Source of the DNA: Hermatobates lingyangjiaoensis
Taxonomy: Eukaryota > Arthropoda > Insecta > Hemiptera > Hermatobatidae
Direction: 5' to 3'
Assembly: GCA_026182355.1 (NCBI GenBank)
Contig: JAPFBL010000358.1
Location: 432,001 to 496,000, forward strand
Length of the DNA: 64,000 bases
Shown here: positions 1-11,375 of the stretch, in pieces
Numbering within the stretch: position 1 is the stretch's first letter
Layout: each line of letters starts with the position of its first letter
Program-made: the position numbers and the translations under genes
Notes under the pieces: model-generated
Database searches by the model: none
Seen by the model: only the letters and a program-made list of their open reading frames with translations
Told to the model about the DNA's origin: nothing

Positions 1-466
1 TATCAGCAGTACTTTGTTTTGTTTATTTAACATAAAAAGTTCACCTCTGGCTTGAATTGAACCAGATTTTGTATAAAATTGGGCTTTACTTTTTGGGTAC
101 TTGTGTATTGATATACTGATTGCTTTAAAAGTTGATTGAGTGTTATTGATAGCTGTATTACAGAAATAGAAGATATAAGATGACTCCGACTCGTTGATCA
201 GTAACCGTAAGACTGGATAATCAGGCGCTAAACCTAACTTACCAACCAGGCAAAACACAAGTGGTATTTACTTGCTGACTCACTCTAGCACAGGTAATTC
301 AGAAAGAGTAGGTTTATGACCTGAAACTGCTATTCCATCGTGCACCTTAGTCCGTGAAAACACCCTATAAATATACACCGAGTATTTATTGGGTTCTTTA
401 ATATTTATTGCCATTTAGCCATTGTGTCAGCAAACGTGAAAACCAAGAAATGCCAACCCTATAAAG

Positions 467-1030
467 CAGTGATTCTCAACGTGGTCCACCTGGACCCCCA
501 GGGGTCCATGACAAAAGTAGTATTCTGAAGGTCCATGACATGTGGTTAGGGCTCCATGTTAAGTTTAAATGAATTCATCAGCAAACCAAAAATAAACCAA
601 AGCGTAGTAAGCTTTGGCCATACAATATTCAAACATAATGAAAATATAAGGCCCAATATCCTCGTCAGTTTTGTTAAAATGTTCCAATGTTTTAAAATTT
701 TCTATTGCACTTCTCTTTATGGTACATTCAAAATTACAATTTATTTCAACTGTTAATTATTTATTTCAACATTCAACTGTTACAATTTATTTCAGGGTAC
801 TTAATAAAATGTTAATAAAGAAATATTTTGTTATTGTTTTAAAAACATGTTTGTATTTCGGCGTGCGTTGTAGATGTAATGAAATTATTTCATAATTAAC
901 GATATTCATTTACCTAAAAACAAATATTTATTTATAAATTTGTATAATTATGTTTTTAAGTATCCGGGGGGAGTGAGGGTCCACAAGTAGCTTTTAGGGG
1001 GTCCACAAGCAAAAAGGTTGAGAACCCCTG
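467..1030. mobile_element. Non-autonomous hAT MITE with perfect 8-bp TSD
   Basis: The ends are imperfect inverted repeats: CAGTGATTCTCAAC at the left and GTTGAGAACCCCTG at the right, the terminal pattern of Charlie-like hAT elements. The 8-bp sequence CTATAAAG lies immediately outside both ends (459-466 and 1031-1038), which is a hAT-length target site duplication. The 564-bp interior is AT-rich and has no transposase, so the element depended on another copy for movement. Short ORFs inside it are not supported as genes. Confidence 0.9.
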
Positions 1031-1229
1031 CTATAAAGTAAGGAAATAAACATTTTCTTACTCTAGGCCCTAGAATTAAATACACCAGGCTAAAATGTAA
1101 ATACATTTGCATTTAATACGCATGACACAAAACGATTGACAGGTAAAAGTAATATTTGGTTATTTATTCAGAAAGTCGTACTTATCATAAATGATATGCC
1201 GAATACATTTTATAATTACTATTATTATA

Positions 1230-1770
1230 GGGTATCCGTAAAGCTGGATACATAGGACAGTTCGATATTTTTGGTATGTAATTAAAATTAAGTTTTATTT
1301 TCACTATCTATTTTTATTTAAATAACATCTTCAATATGATGTTACTCAACCAATTTCTTATGTTTATGCCAAAATGATTAGGAGCGCTATCCGATTGGAA
1401 CCACTAAGGAATTCCTTCATCAAGATTTTCAAGTAAGGCATTGATATATCTTTCAGGATAGTAAGATAATGTCCCCTTTAACGTGTCTCTCTAAAAGGAA
1501 TGGTCCAAGCATATGCCTTGTTCATAAAGCACACCAAACCATAACTTTTGGCACTCTTTGCTGTTTGGAATAATAAACAAAATGCGGATTTGGTTTCGAC
1601 CAGATCGAACATTTTGCCTGTTGACCTCACTATTCACGTAATAGAAAGCTTCATCGCTAAATAGAACACAGATGTTTGTCAAAGCCAAAACTAATCTGTG
1701 GATGAAAAAAAATATTAATAATTTTGAATCTTAAATTGGAAAATATCCAGTTATCTTACGGATAAGCTGT
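1230..1770 (-). pseudogene. Degraded Tc1/mariner-type transposase fragment
   Basis: The minus-strand reading frame at 1491-1688 contains FSDEAFYYVNSEVNRQN, which resembles the FSDEAxFxLNGxVNxQN block around the second catalytic aspartate of Tc1/mariner transposases seen in many invertebrates. The rest of the catalytic domain is not open. Related inverted sequences (TATCCGTAA...CTGGATA) near 1232 and 1765 may be decayed terminal repeats. It is short and cannot be functional. The family assignment rests on motif recognition only. Confidence 0.55.
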
Positions 1771-3004
1771 AGAAATAAGTTGTTTTTCTTTTAGATTTCC
1801 AAGCTAACATACAGTACACTCCCTCAAAGCGAAAGATTGCACAATTGGTCTTAACCTTTCAAAAATGACTTTCTTTTAGTTAGGAGGTGCGAAGGAATTG
1901 TAATTGAGTGGGAATCATATGGGAATCAGAGCTTAGGTTCTGGCAAAGGCTGGATTGATATGTCATAATCAAGTCAAGCTCTGGTGGAAGGAAGCCTTTA
2001 TTAATAACTGGCTGGACAAAGAATATAAGGCCTTGACATTTGGAAAAACAAAATTAGAGGTCTTGTTTTATTATAAGCCTCTCCTTCAAACTACTTTACG
2101 TACTCTTGGAATAGCTTATTGAAGACTTCCTACCGTTCAAGTTGATCTCCAGGCCTATTTGTCCATGCTTAGGGTAGTTATCACGGACCTGTGATAAAGA
2201 CCTGTACAAAATAGATAGAGATGACCTCCTAACCTGTTAGGACAAGTCATGACAGCAAAAACTCAATGTCAGGAACTCAGGAAAAGTTCCTTGGCAAGCA
2301 ATGCATAAAGTGGCATAGGCATGACGTGTGGACGTTTGTATTTAAAAAAAAAAACAACGCTAATTTTAAATAGTCAAGACTACCGTAGAGGGAATTTCCT
2401 ACCATCTCTGTGAATTTATATTAACATTACTCCTAAATTGGTATCAATGACTGACATATCTAAACACATCCAGCAGGGTCTTGACAATGAACATGTTCTG
2501 AAACAGGTCAAGTAGGAAAGAAAATTTACGAGGAATAATGAGTTTATATTTTAATAATATACATAGTAACATCCATTATACTAACTAACTAACTATTATC
2601 ATGGTTTCTAGGGACATATGTTAGTTCAGCTTTTTTACTGTTTCAATTTTAAAGATATGTGTGACTCCAGAAGTTCACCTTCTTCTATTCCGAGTTAAGT
2701 TTGGAATTAGCTATCGCCAGAACAAGAGGATTCATTTAAAAAAGGCATTGACCTGTTCTGTTCTAATTTACGATGTAATAGAAAGACCATACGTACAGAA
2801 TCTATGTAAGATAAGATAAGAAAACCATCGTGATATTTTACTATCACGTAAAACAACAGAGAAATATAGTGTTTTTCACTCTCAAATAAGTTAAAAGTTA
2901 GAAGATGCTAATCAGTATATCAACTGAAAAACTGAAAGAGAAATAGTTAAAAAGTGGTACAATCTATATAAAATAAAATGCTAAACATAGAAAACCACTT
3001 AAAC
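1771..3004. other. AT-rich stretch without recognisable genes
   Basis: I see no exon with plausible splice sites, no transposase and no tandem array here. The sequence is AT-rich with scattered short ORFs only. Confidence 0.5.
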
Positions 3005-3271
3005 CATTAGTTGTGCAATCCGTAATTGTGTGGTATTTACTCATTCTGAGGTAAAATGGATAAACCAACAAAAGTCTCCACACAAATGAAGTTTTATTCA
3101 ATACGTTTCGAACACTTTGAAACTTGGTCAGTTGTGTTCACTGGACCAACCCGTCAGTACCACATCCTTGGTGTATTCCTGATGATGAACACAAAGTGTT
3201 CGAAACGCGTTGAATAAAACTTCATTTGTGTGGAGACTTTTGTTGGTTTATCCATTTTGCCTCAGAATGAG
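3005..3271. repeat. Fold-back repeat, family A (GAACAC hammerhead type)
   Basis: The left arm from about 3042 (CATTCTGAGGTAAAATGG) is repeated in inverted orientation in the right arm ending at 3271. The right arm carries a hammerhead-like core on the plus strand at 3179-3211: CTGATGA, T, stem GAACAC/GTGTTC around AAA, then GAAACGCGTT. Related copies or fragments lie near 16.08, 24.19, 30.11, 35.20 and 63.56 kb. I interpret the family as inverted PLE-type terminal repeats. Confidence 0.75.
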
Positions 3272-3689
3272 AAAACGACTTTCAATACAATCTCAAAGTC
3301 CAGTACGAGTTAGTCATCAGAAGAGAAGATAAAACAATGGTAAATGAAGGATGCAGGTAAATCGCACTACGCTAGGTAGGTAGGTGTTCGATATTTCTAG
3401 AAATAAGGGATTCGATTTGACTACCTGAGACATTTCTAGCTTCTTCTCTTGAACTATGTATTGTGCACTGTTCAGTACACTGAGTTAGTACAGATGCTTC
3501 GCTAAGTGCAATTTTAATTAAGTTTTGCTGAGTGGTAGAAGCCCATATTATGATCCTTTTTTTGGTTTTTTTTTTAAAGTTTGATTCCTGCTTTGTTTTC
3601 TTATTCTATAATTCTTTACATGTACGTTTTTGCTTCTTCTAAATGTTTATTTTTCAGTATTTAATTTTGTTTTTTTAACTAATGTTTTA

Positions 3690-4290
3690 ATCAGAAATTA
3701 ATTTTTTCCCGGTTAAAGAAGTGCCAGCATACGCGGTTATACATTTGGTGATATTAAGAATTTTCTTTTTAAGTATATTTATTTTTTTCATTTAAATAAA
3801 AATTTCATAAGTGAATTTTAATTTTTAGTTTAGATTATATGTGAATTTGATTTAATATAGACTAGGATTAGATACCCTATTATTTTCAATGTAACATTTT
3901 TTATTATTATTAGTTATATTCTTTACAGCAAAAGAATTTGGCGGTAATTTAATATTTCCAGTGGACCCTGTCCATGAATTGATAGTTTTTACTCTTATTT
4001 TCTTTTGTATATCGCTGTCATTGAATGTTAAGTTAATATTCTTTTTAATTCATATATTTCATGTAGGCCAAGATGCAGTTATATAAAAGTGGAGATGGGT
4101 TACATTTTTGAAATTTGGGATTTTTTTTTCTATTTATGATTAAATTAAAATGGGATTTTGATTGTAAAATTAGATTATTTTCTATTTTTGATTTTAATTC
4201 TGAGTTATATATACATTGCCCACCGTTCTTGTTATTTAAGATAAGTCGTAACAAAGGCCCTACCATAAGGTGGGACTTGTTCTTCAAAGT
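3690..4290 (+). pseudogene. rrnS: 12S rRNA fragment within NUMT
   Basis: The universal small-subunit rRNA motif GTGCCAGC...CGCGGTTA is at about 3721, ACTAGGATTAGATACCC at about 3870, and the 3'-end motif AAGTCGTAACAAAG near 4243. The order and spacing fit a mitochondrial 12S. It is nuclear and presumed non-functional. Confidence 0.85.
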
Positions 4291-4398
4291 AATTCTTTAA
4301 TGAAATTTATTATTTCCCTTGGTATATTGTTAGTGCAATCTTAGCTTCTTTGAAATATTTATTTAATAAAACGGTCGAGCGAACTTTGACATAAAAAT

Positions 4399-4566
4399 CA
4401 ATTAAAAAGAAGATAGCACACAGATAGACACACGAATAACTCACTTGTACGTATATTTCGACCATCGTCATCATCAGGACTCATCCCCTCCTGATGACGA
4501 CGATGGTCGAAATATAGAAGTGAGTTATTCCTCTGTCTATCTGTTTGCTATCCTCTTTTTAATTGG
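4399..4566. repeat. Fold-back repeat, family B, inside the NUMT
   Basis: This near-perfect palindrome starts CAATTAAAAAGAAGATAGCA and ends in its reverse complement. Both arms hold a hammerhead-like core, on the plus strand at 4491-4515 (CTGATGA, C, GAC/GTC hairpin, GAAATAT) and mirrored on the minus strand near 4452-4477. It interrupts mitochondrial rRNA sequence, so it inserted after transfer of the NUMT to the nucleus. Confidence 0.75.
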
Positions 4567-4669
4567 TTTTTCTTTATTTATTCTAATAAAATTAATTTTT
4601 CTTTTAGTAATTTTTATTGAATCATTTTTTTTACTTATACTGTGAAGGATTTTTTTTTATTGAATAAGA

Positions 4670-4830
4670 ATTCTTTTTTTAAGTACCTTTTGTATCAGGG
4701 TTAATTAATTATTTTGAATTATTTATTTTTCCTGAAAAATAAAAATTTATTTAAAATTGTTTTTTATTGTGCTAAAAATATGTTTAACTTTTAAATAAAG
4801 GTTTTATACTTTTCAATTTATTTTATGACT
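4670..4830 (+). pseudogene. rrnL: 16S rRNA fragment within NUMT
   Basis: AAGTACCTTTTGTATCAGGG near 4680 matches the conserved block in the 5' part of mitochondrial 16S. Only a short part of the gene is present before the sequence switches to ND6. Limits are approximate. Confidence 0.5.
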
Positions 4831-4989
4831 GGTTAGTTAATAATTGAATTTAATTCAAAATAATAGTTGCTTTTTTTAATTTTATTATTTTTTTACTATT
4901 TTTTAATTTTTTTGGGGATAATCACTAATTTATTTTCATTTCTTTTCTGTTATTTATTATAATTCATATTGGGGTAAGTATAATAATAA

Positions 4990-5260
4990 TTATTATATTG
5001 TTTGAATATTGTATTATTACATTTGACGCGATTCTTAATAATTAATTAATAGTAAATAAATAATACTAGTATTCCTCCTAACATTGCAATAATTAAAACA
5101 TTAAATATTCAAGGGGGTTAATTATTATATTTATTATTGATAAATTTATTGTTATTATAATCAAAATTATTCCTAGTTTAAAGGATGTTTTAAAAATTTA
5201 AATATAATTGTTTTAGTTATTATTAATAACTAGTATTAGAGTATTAGTAAGTATTAGAGA
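4990..5260 (-). pseudogene. ND6: ND6 fragment within NUMT
   Basis: On the minus strand the segment near 5040-5110 reads VLIIAMLGGMLVLFIYY, which is the conserved transmembrane segment of ND6 (GGMLVLFIY). It is opposite in strand to ND4L/ND4, as in arthropod mtDNA. The flanks are degraded. Confidence 0.7.
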
Positions 5261-5449
5261 ACACACCTATGTTATTATTAATGCTATAAGACATTTTATT
5301 TTCAGTAAATAATTTATTCAAAATAAATAAAATTTCTCAAAATAAATTTCTCATAATTTTGGAGATTAAAGATGACTTTTTGTTTTTACTGATGTTTTAA
5401 AGTTTTTACTATCTATGATTTACACAATCATTATTTTTTTTAAACTATT

Positions 5450-5757
5450 AAAACTTATTTTTTATTTAATTCGTATTATAATTATACGAGTATTTAATAC
5501 CTCGTAATTGGTATTTATTCTTTCTTGTTCAGAATGTAAATATATTTTATTAACTTTATTAAGATTCGAATTTTTAGTTAATTCACTTTTTTTTATATAT
5601 TTTATATTTTTTTATAAAATTATGGATTTGAACTTTATTTCATTTTATTTTTTCTTACTTTTTCAGCATGCCAGGGGACTTTAGGCTTTTCAATTCTAGT
5701 TTTTTTAATTCGTTCTCATGGTAATGATAATATTAATTCTCTTTCTGGTCTTTTATG
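5450..5757 (+). pseudogene. ND4L: ND4L fragment within NUMT
   Basis: Recognisable blocks are KYILLTLLRFEFLV (compare the LLxLLxLEF block of ND4L) and, near 5660-5757, a C-terminal [24 protein letters not shown] segment ending in HGND and a stop. A frame change is needed between the two parts. Confidence 0.7.
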
Positions 5758-7285
5758 ATAAATATTTCTTTTCTATAATTTTTTTTGCCCTTGTGTATTT
5801 TTCTTTAATAATTACATTTTTTTTATTTCTGTGATTTTAATTCTAACGTAGTGAAATCACTTATTATGTGGTATTTACTCATTGTAGGGTAAAAAGTTAA
5901 TGAAATGGTCTCCAAATATAAAAATTTAATGGTATAAACAACGCGTTTCGAATACATAGTGTTCTTCCTCAGGCATTAACTAAAAAATACAATGACACCA
6001 GAGAGTTCTACTATATTTACTGTATACTATAGATAACCCTCTGGTGTCATTGTATTTTTTAGTTAATGCCTGAGAAAGAAAACTACGTGTTCGAAACGCG
6101 TTGTTTATACCATTAAATTTTTATATGTGGAGACCATTTCATTAACTTTTTACCCTACAATTCTGTGATTTTGTTTAGAAATTTTTTTAATTATTAATTT
6201 TAGATTTTCTAAATATTATTGTAATATTAATTATTTTTATAAGAAAGAGATTTATTGTCATTACCTTTGCAGTTTAAAAATAAATATATTTCAATAGTAA
6301 TTTTTTGATAATTTTTCTTTCTTTTCTAAAAATCTTTTTATATTTTTTTGAGGCTAGACTTACTGGGACCTCAATTTTGATTTTTTCTGAGGATATCAGC
6401 CTGAGAGTCTCTTCTTCAGGATTTTATTTACTTTTTTATACTCTTTTTGGTTCTCTTCCCTTATTGCTGGGTATCTTTTACCTTTATCATAATTCCAATT
6501 GATCTTTTTTTTTTATATAAAATTGGATTATAATTTTTATATTAACTTGGATTAATTTTGGCATTTTTAATTAACACCAGTATTTCTTTTTTTTTTTTTT
6601 TTGACTTCCCAAAGCTCATGTTGAGGCCCCAATTTTCGATTCGATAATTTTGGCTGGTGTTTTATTAAAATTAGGCGGTTATGGTTTAATTCTAATTATA
6701 TTTTTAATAAAGGAGTTTTGTTTATATTTTAATGATTATTTTAAGATTGTTTGGTATATTAATGGTTAGATTTTTATGTCTTTTTCAAACTGTCATTAAG
6801 TTAGACATATAGCTTTAGTTATTTGTGGAATTTTCACTATTAATTACTGACGAATTTGTGGTTCTTTGGTTTTAAGGGTAGGTCATGACTTATGTTCATC
6901 AGGTCTTTTTTGTTCAGCAAATATTATTTACAAGCGCTCTAAACAGCCGTGGATTTTATATCAATATAGGTTAAATACAATTCCTTCTTTATCTTTTTTT
7001 TTTGCTAATAATATGACTTGTCCCCCTTCTTTAAATTAATTAGGAGAAATTATATTAATTAATAGAATTATATCTTAATGTTCTTTTAAATTTTTTTTAA
7101 TGTTAGGTTCTTTTCTAAATTTTTGTAGAGTTTATTTACATTCTTTTACTCAATATGGTGTTTTATATTCCGGAATAAAAAATTATAGTTTCATTAATTA
7201 TAGGGAATTTGATTTATTGATTTTACATTGACTTCCTTTTAATTTTATTTTTTTAAAACCTGATCTTTTTACTTTATTGATTTAG
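5758..7285 (+). pseudogene. ND4: ND4 fragment within NUMT, split by a fold-back insertion
   Basis: Conserved ND4 blocks appear in order: FLYFFEARL near 6335, YLLFYTLFGSLPLLLGIFYL near 6425-6485, [20 protein letters not shown] near 6605-6660 followed by [27 protein letters not shown] near 6860-6915, and an HWLPFN-type C-terminus near 7225 with TGA read as Trp. Several frameshifts and stops are present. A fold-back at 5839-6160 interrupts the 5' part and is flanked by a 12-bp duplication of ND4 sequence. Confidence 0.85.
5839..6160. mobile_element. Fold-back repeat, family C, inserted in ND4 NUMT with 12-bp TSD
   Basis: TTCTGTGATTTT occurs at 5827-5838 and again at 6161-6172, directly flanking the element, which is good evidence for an insertion event. 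The arms share AGGGTAAAAAGTTAATGAAA and its complement. Hammerhead-like cores occur on the minus strand at 5940-5971 (CTGAGGA, A, GAACAC/GTATTC hairpin, GAAACGCGTT) and on the plus strand at 6070-6102. A relative lies at 34770-35118. Confidence 0.82.
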
Positions 7286-7329
7286 TTTAAATAGTTTAAT
7301 TTATGTTTTAGATTGAGAATTATTTCAAT

Positions 7330-7450
7330 TATAAGGACTTTAGTTTCTGTTACCTTTATTTTTGATTGAATATCTATATTATTTAGAGGTTGTGTATTTT
7401 TAATGTCATCTATGGTAGTTTTATATAGTCATTCTTATATATAAGAATAT
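7330..7450 (+). pseudogene. ND5: ND5 N-terminal fragment within NUMT
   Basis: With TGA read as Trp and ATA as Met, the frame reads a segment like FDWMSMLFxGCVFLMSSMVV followed by LYSHSYM, the typical N-terminal ND5 block. It follows ND4 at a spacing that would hold tRNA-His, as in arthropod mtDNA. The sequence then degenerates into TA-rich DNA. Confidence 0.65.
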
Positions 7451-7551
7451 ATATTTTTCTTTCTATATATTATATAGATATATATTGGTTTCTATATCTT
7501 AATGCGGATGAAGCTCCTAGCAATAGAAGTTTTAAATTATATTAAATATAC

Positions 7552-7761
7552 ATTATTAGTATGAGAAACCGTCGTACCTCGTAAGATGATTTTGGAGTTG
7601 TTTGAGCGCTTTCGGACGTTGTCCATCTTCGATCGCAACTAATCGCAACCCCTTTATAACAGCCTACTAGGTTAGTTGCCCAAAGATGGACAACGTCCGA
7701 AAACGCTCCAACAACTCCACGATCATCTTACGAGGTACTACAGTTTCTCATACTAATAATG
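7552..7761. repeat. Fold-back repeat, family D (GGACAACGTCC type)
   Basis: The palindromic arms begin CATTATTAGTATGAGAAACC and contain GCGCTTTCGGACGTTGTCC. The same family recurs at about 51.08-51.25 kb and more distantly inside the hAT element at 22.13-22.39 kb. The hairpin GGAC-AAC-GTCC followed by GAAAGCGCTC fits the stem II/stem III layout of the other hammerhead-like families. Confidence 0.7.
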
Positions 7762-8159
7762 TAAATCATAATAACCTCAGTGGTACCAACATTATGCATG
7801 TATTTATACTGAATACCCTGCTTTGACTTTGATTCTAGTATGTAAAACGGGCTAACTACTAATATATTTTTTTTCAATATACATTCACAGCAACCTTATA
7901 ACAGAGTACAGCACGCAGGAAAAAAATAACAATCGCTCGGATTGAATCGTATATATGATTATTGACAAATGGACAGAAAAGTGATTTTTATTAAATAGTA
8001 GAAGGCCATATATATAAAATTCCCAGTATAATAATTCTACAAAAAGAACAAGATTGTAAAATATAATTTATAAATCAAAACATTTTTTTGAAGAATTATA
8101 AATGTAATTAACCTATATTTTAAATTAAAAATTATCTTAAAAAGACTTTTTCTTAGAGG

Positions 8160-8397
8160 TTTCTGATATCTTTCAGACAAAATAGAAATATTCTTAAGTT
8201 TTAAATGGGATTGTCTTATATATTCAATGTAGAAGGAGGTCAGGTAAACTATGTAAGAGACCCACTGGCTATTAGAAGAGAAGCCATGTTCTTCTGTAAG
8301 AGATTATTTCGTACACGAAATCTAAACTTTCACTTTTCAAAAATGTTATTAAAGCTGTAGTTATACTAATGTTATTATATGCATCAGTGGTGAGATA
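8160..8397. repeat. Dispersed repeat, copy 1
   Basis: Segments such as CAAGAGATTATTTCGTA-like sequence and CTTTCACTTTTCA...ATGTTATTA...GCTGTAGTTATACTA recur in the same order at about 34350-34585. The two copies are diverged. No coding capacity or terminal structure is recognised. Confidence 0.6.
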
Positions 8398-8424
8398 TAC
8401 AAAAATAAACACATATATATGAAG

Positions 8425-8553
8425 ATTTCACACAAACACGTGAAATAACAATCAATGATCAAAGAACAATATGAAATGATAAAACAAGACCGCTTGTTAT
8501 GGTTGAAAGATCTTAGTCTTGTTTTCCCATTTCATATTGTGGTTTGATCATAT
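8425..8553. repeat. PLE-type terminal repeat, family E (GAAAGATCTT type)
   Basis: It contains GATTTCACACAAACACGTGA at one end, GACCGCTTGTTATGGTTGAAAG in the middle and ATTTCATATTGTGGTTTGAT at the other end, followed by a TA run. This is the most abundant repeat family in the window. Confidence 0.7.
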
Positions 8554-8568
8554 ATATATATATACATA

Positions 8569-9087
8569 CAGTGGATTCCGCTTAATTGGGACACCGCTTA
8601 ATTGGGACAGCCGCTTATTTGGGATAAATCTCAAAGAACAGAAACCAAACTATGAACTACAATTGTAAATTTGTATGTTTAATTGGGACAACATTCCGCT
8701 TAATTGGGACAGTAAATTTAAGATTTTAGTACAGTAGAGTCCTGATTAACCGAGTATGTTTTAACTGAGTTCCGGTTTAACCGAGCCGGTGCAGCGGCAA
8801 AACAAACACCACCCCCTTCTAAATCCCGGGAAAGCCAGAAAGGCGGCTTCTTTCTGAACCCGATACCCGTGTTTTAAAAATCCGTAACTGCCTCATGTTC
8901 ACATTTGCTATCTTTTCCATCCGAGCCAGTGCAGCGGCAAAACAAACACCCCCCCCCCCCCCCCCCCAATGCTTAATGGCATTGTTCCTAAAACCAATCA
9001 AATGAATTTCCAAAAAAAAAGTGAAATTCATTTAATTGGGACAAAACGCCTCGGTCCCGATGTGTCCCAATTAACCGGAATCGACTG
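8569..9087. mobile_element. Non-autonomous pogo/Tigger-like MITE with a nested relative
   Basis: Ends are CAGTGGATTCCGCTTAATTG and CAATTAACCGGAATCGACTG, flanked by TA (8567-8568 and 9088-9089). The TTAATTGGGAC motif recurs inside. A second element-like start, CAGTAGAGTCCTGATTAACC, begins near 8733, suggesting a nested or composite structure. A run of C lies near 8949-8967. No transposase is present. Confidence 0.7.
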
Positions 9088-9165
9088 TATATGGATGAAT
9101 GGCTATCTGTACAACCTCCAGGAATGAAAGACTAATAAACATCTCCTATTATACCTAAATGAACA

Positions 9166-9173
9166 TTATATTA

Positions 9174-9208
<35 letters not shown>
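9166..9208. repeat. (TA)n microsatellite
   Basis: An uninterrupted alternating TA run. Runs like this border most fold-back and PLE pieces in the window. Confidence 0.95.
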
Positions 9209-9210
<2 letters not shown>

Positions 9211-10149
9211 AAGAAGTATGATATGTTTACTAATAGTAAAGTTAAGGCAACTCCAGATTTGTTATAATTGTTTTTTGCTTCATTACAAATAATTTACAAG
9301 ACCAATGGGCGGCTTTTATATGATGTGATGAAATTCGTTATTAGAACGAATGATTATTAAGAATGTAAGATTTTAAGCCATCTGAAGAAACGCGCAGCAA
9401 TATAAAAAGGAGTGGAATCTACTGTTATATAAAATACACATCTATATCCCAAAATACTTATTTTGATTAAACAAAAGTAAATGAAAATACTTGATAACAT
9501 CCTCAAATCTGACGAAATGAAATGACAGTTTATTTATCATACAATAATACAATCTATAATTCGTTTTATTTGTATCTAAATTTAAAAGTAACAATCACAT
9601 ATAAATTTGGACCTCAAAAGTTAAAATGTGTAACAATAAACGAAAGACATATAAACAATAAAAATTAGATCTCTGAAGTTTATGATTAACAATTAAAAGT
9701 AGGTTTACATTAGACAATAATATAAACAACAAAAAATTACAAGTTTTAACATTATTGTAATCACTTTTAATAGAAACAAATCTAAGTAAGTATAATACAT
9801 TAAAAACAATATTTTTATCATCTCTAACAACTTTTATTTCATAATTTACATTAAAAAATAACTTATATTAAAAAAAATTAATTTTTAACAATTAAAAAAC
9901 TATATGAAGATAAGTAAAACTGATATACGAGATTCGGAGTATAGACAGCAAGTGATTGAACACAATGGATCAGTGTGACAAAACACTTGCAATTAACTAG
10001 ACAATGTAAGGATAAACATTTATAAAAATCTTAACATGACAATCTAATACTGAATATGAACTTTTTAATAAAATAATATACTTTCTTTTTTTAATAGGTG
10101 TATCAATATCTATGGTTATTAACGCCATATAAAATCCAAGCACTATCAA
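9209..10149. other. AT-rich stretch without recognisable genes
   Basis: I find no supported exon, RNA or mobile element. It is strongly AT-rich with A-rich low-complexity segments. Confidence 0.5.
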
Positions 10150-10217
10150 TGACTGGAGGATTCGAACCTACGACTTTGTGGCAGAAACGACAATACTAAC
10201 AACCGTGCCGACAGGGA
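10150..10217 (-). repeat. tRNA-like segment (SINE head or tRNA relic)
   Basis: On the minus strand a box B-like GGTTCGAATCC is preceded at tRNA spacing by a weak box A-like stretch, GTCGGCACGGTTGTTAGT. The 3' half forms a plausible T-arm, but the acceptor stem and anticodon arm are not convincing. A tRNA-derived SINE head or decayed tRNA is more likely than a working tRNA. Confidence 0.5.
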
Positions 10218-11375
10218 ACTTTAATCGCCAAGAACTATGTTTTTAAACTATTGTAATAACAACAACAACAAAAACACAATAACATTTCATGATGACTAAC
10301 AGATTGCACAGTGTATCACAGAAAATTACAAATGAATAAGTTGCTTCAACAAATTTAAAAGCCACTTATTAAAATTATACACACAAAAAAAATCAGTGTA
10401 ACTTAGCTAGTCCAATAGATCTACAAAATAGCAAGGTAGACTTAAATTGAATAAGGCACTGATTTATTAAAAAAAATAAATACCATATGATTCCAAACAC
10501 TCGTTGTGCAATAAATAATTTTAAGCGTTTTAATAATAAAGAAGTTAACAATCTTTTAATTTTTCAATTCAAAATGTGATTGCTCACATTTGTAAGTGCA
10601 ATTGGATATTTCGGAAGCATAGTTTTATGAATAAGCAAAATTACTAGTTTCTATTTTACCTGCGGAGTGAGTTTGCTTTTGATTTTCTCCTTACTAAGTT
10701 AGAGTAAGGAGTAAGGGATCTTTAACATATTTAAATGATATGTTTGAAACATCTTAACTCGTATACTGCCTATAAATCCATCTTTCAAACGACTATTAAA
10801 GAGTATCCTCATCTTAAAGATTAACAGCGCGTCCGAAATCAGGCGAATACAACTCACAGCATAGGAGTTAACATTTTCAAATATATGACATTATACCAAC
10901 CGCCGTAGCATAATAATATCCATTTGACATCGTAATAACAATAATTACCTGACATCGAAAAGGTCTGGGGCCAAGTGTTTTATATTCTCTACGGAAGACA
11001 TCCTGTACAGGATTTCCCATCTTAAAAAAAATCTAGTAATCCCCCCCACCACCACCCACTGCTCAAATTAAAGCTCCTCAGTTGGAGAACGATTTAGTTT
11101 CCAAATCTAGCGAATTTCTAAGTTTTATCAAAAATAGTAATACTTGGCATTCGCATCTATCCTGTAAGTGTTTTTAGTAACTCTAAACGGTGGTAAAAAT
11201 CCTTACTCCCTTAGAAGATGCAATCACCTTATGAGAAATACATCTCAATTAAAAATACGGAGAACTCACTAAAAGTAATATAGAAAATTTAGAGCTAATA
11301 TTAATTACTGACAAGTAAACCTTCTTTTGATTCTCTTTTTTTCCACTTTGATTTGCTAACCTTTTGAAAACTTAC

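Larger units (their letters stand above)
3560..7450 (+). pseudogene. Nuclear mitochondrial insertion (NUMT): rRNA, ND6, ND4L, ND4, ND5 pieces
   Basis: The stretch holds mitochondrial signatures in order. These are 12S motifs (GTGCCAGC...CGCGGTTA near 3721 and ACTAGGATTAGATACCC near 3870), a 16S-like piece near 4680, an ND6 segment on the minus strand near 5040-5110, the ND4L C-terminus near 5660-5757, most of ND4, and an ND5 N-terminal piece near 7330-7430. TGA must be read as Trp in places. In-frame stops, frameshifts and two nuclear fold-back insertions (4399-4566 and 5839-6160) show it is not a live mitochondrial genome. The polarity agrees with the N strand of arthropod mtDNA, but most of 16S through cytb is missing between the rRNA and ND6 parts, so the insertion is deleted or multi-part. 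Outer boundaries are approximate. Confidence 0.88.

Noticed and set aside
4491..4515. Fully canonical hammerhead ribozyme
   Set aside because: The CTGATGA and GAAA parts are there, but stem II is only about three pairs and stem III (ATAT) is not credible, so it is listed only as a related core.
10150..10217. Functional tRNA gene
   Set aside because: Only the box B half is convincing; acceptor and anticodon stems do not pair well.
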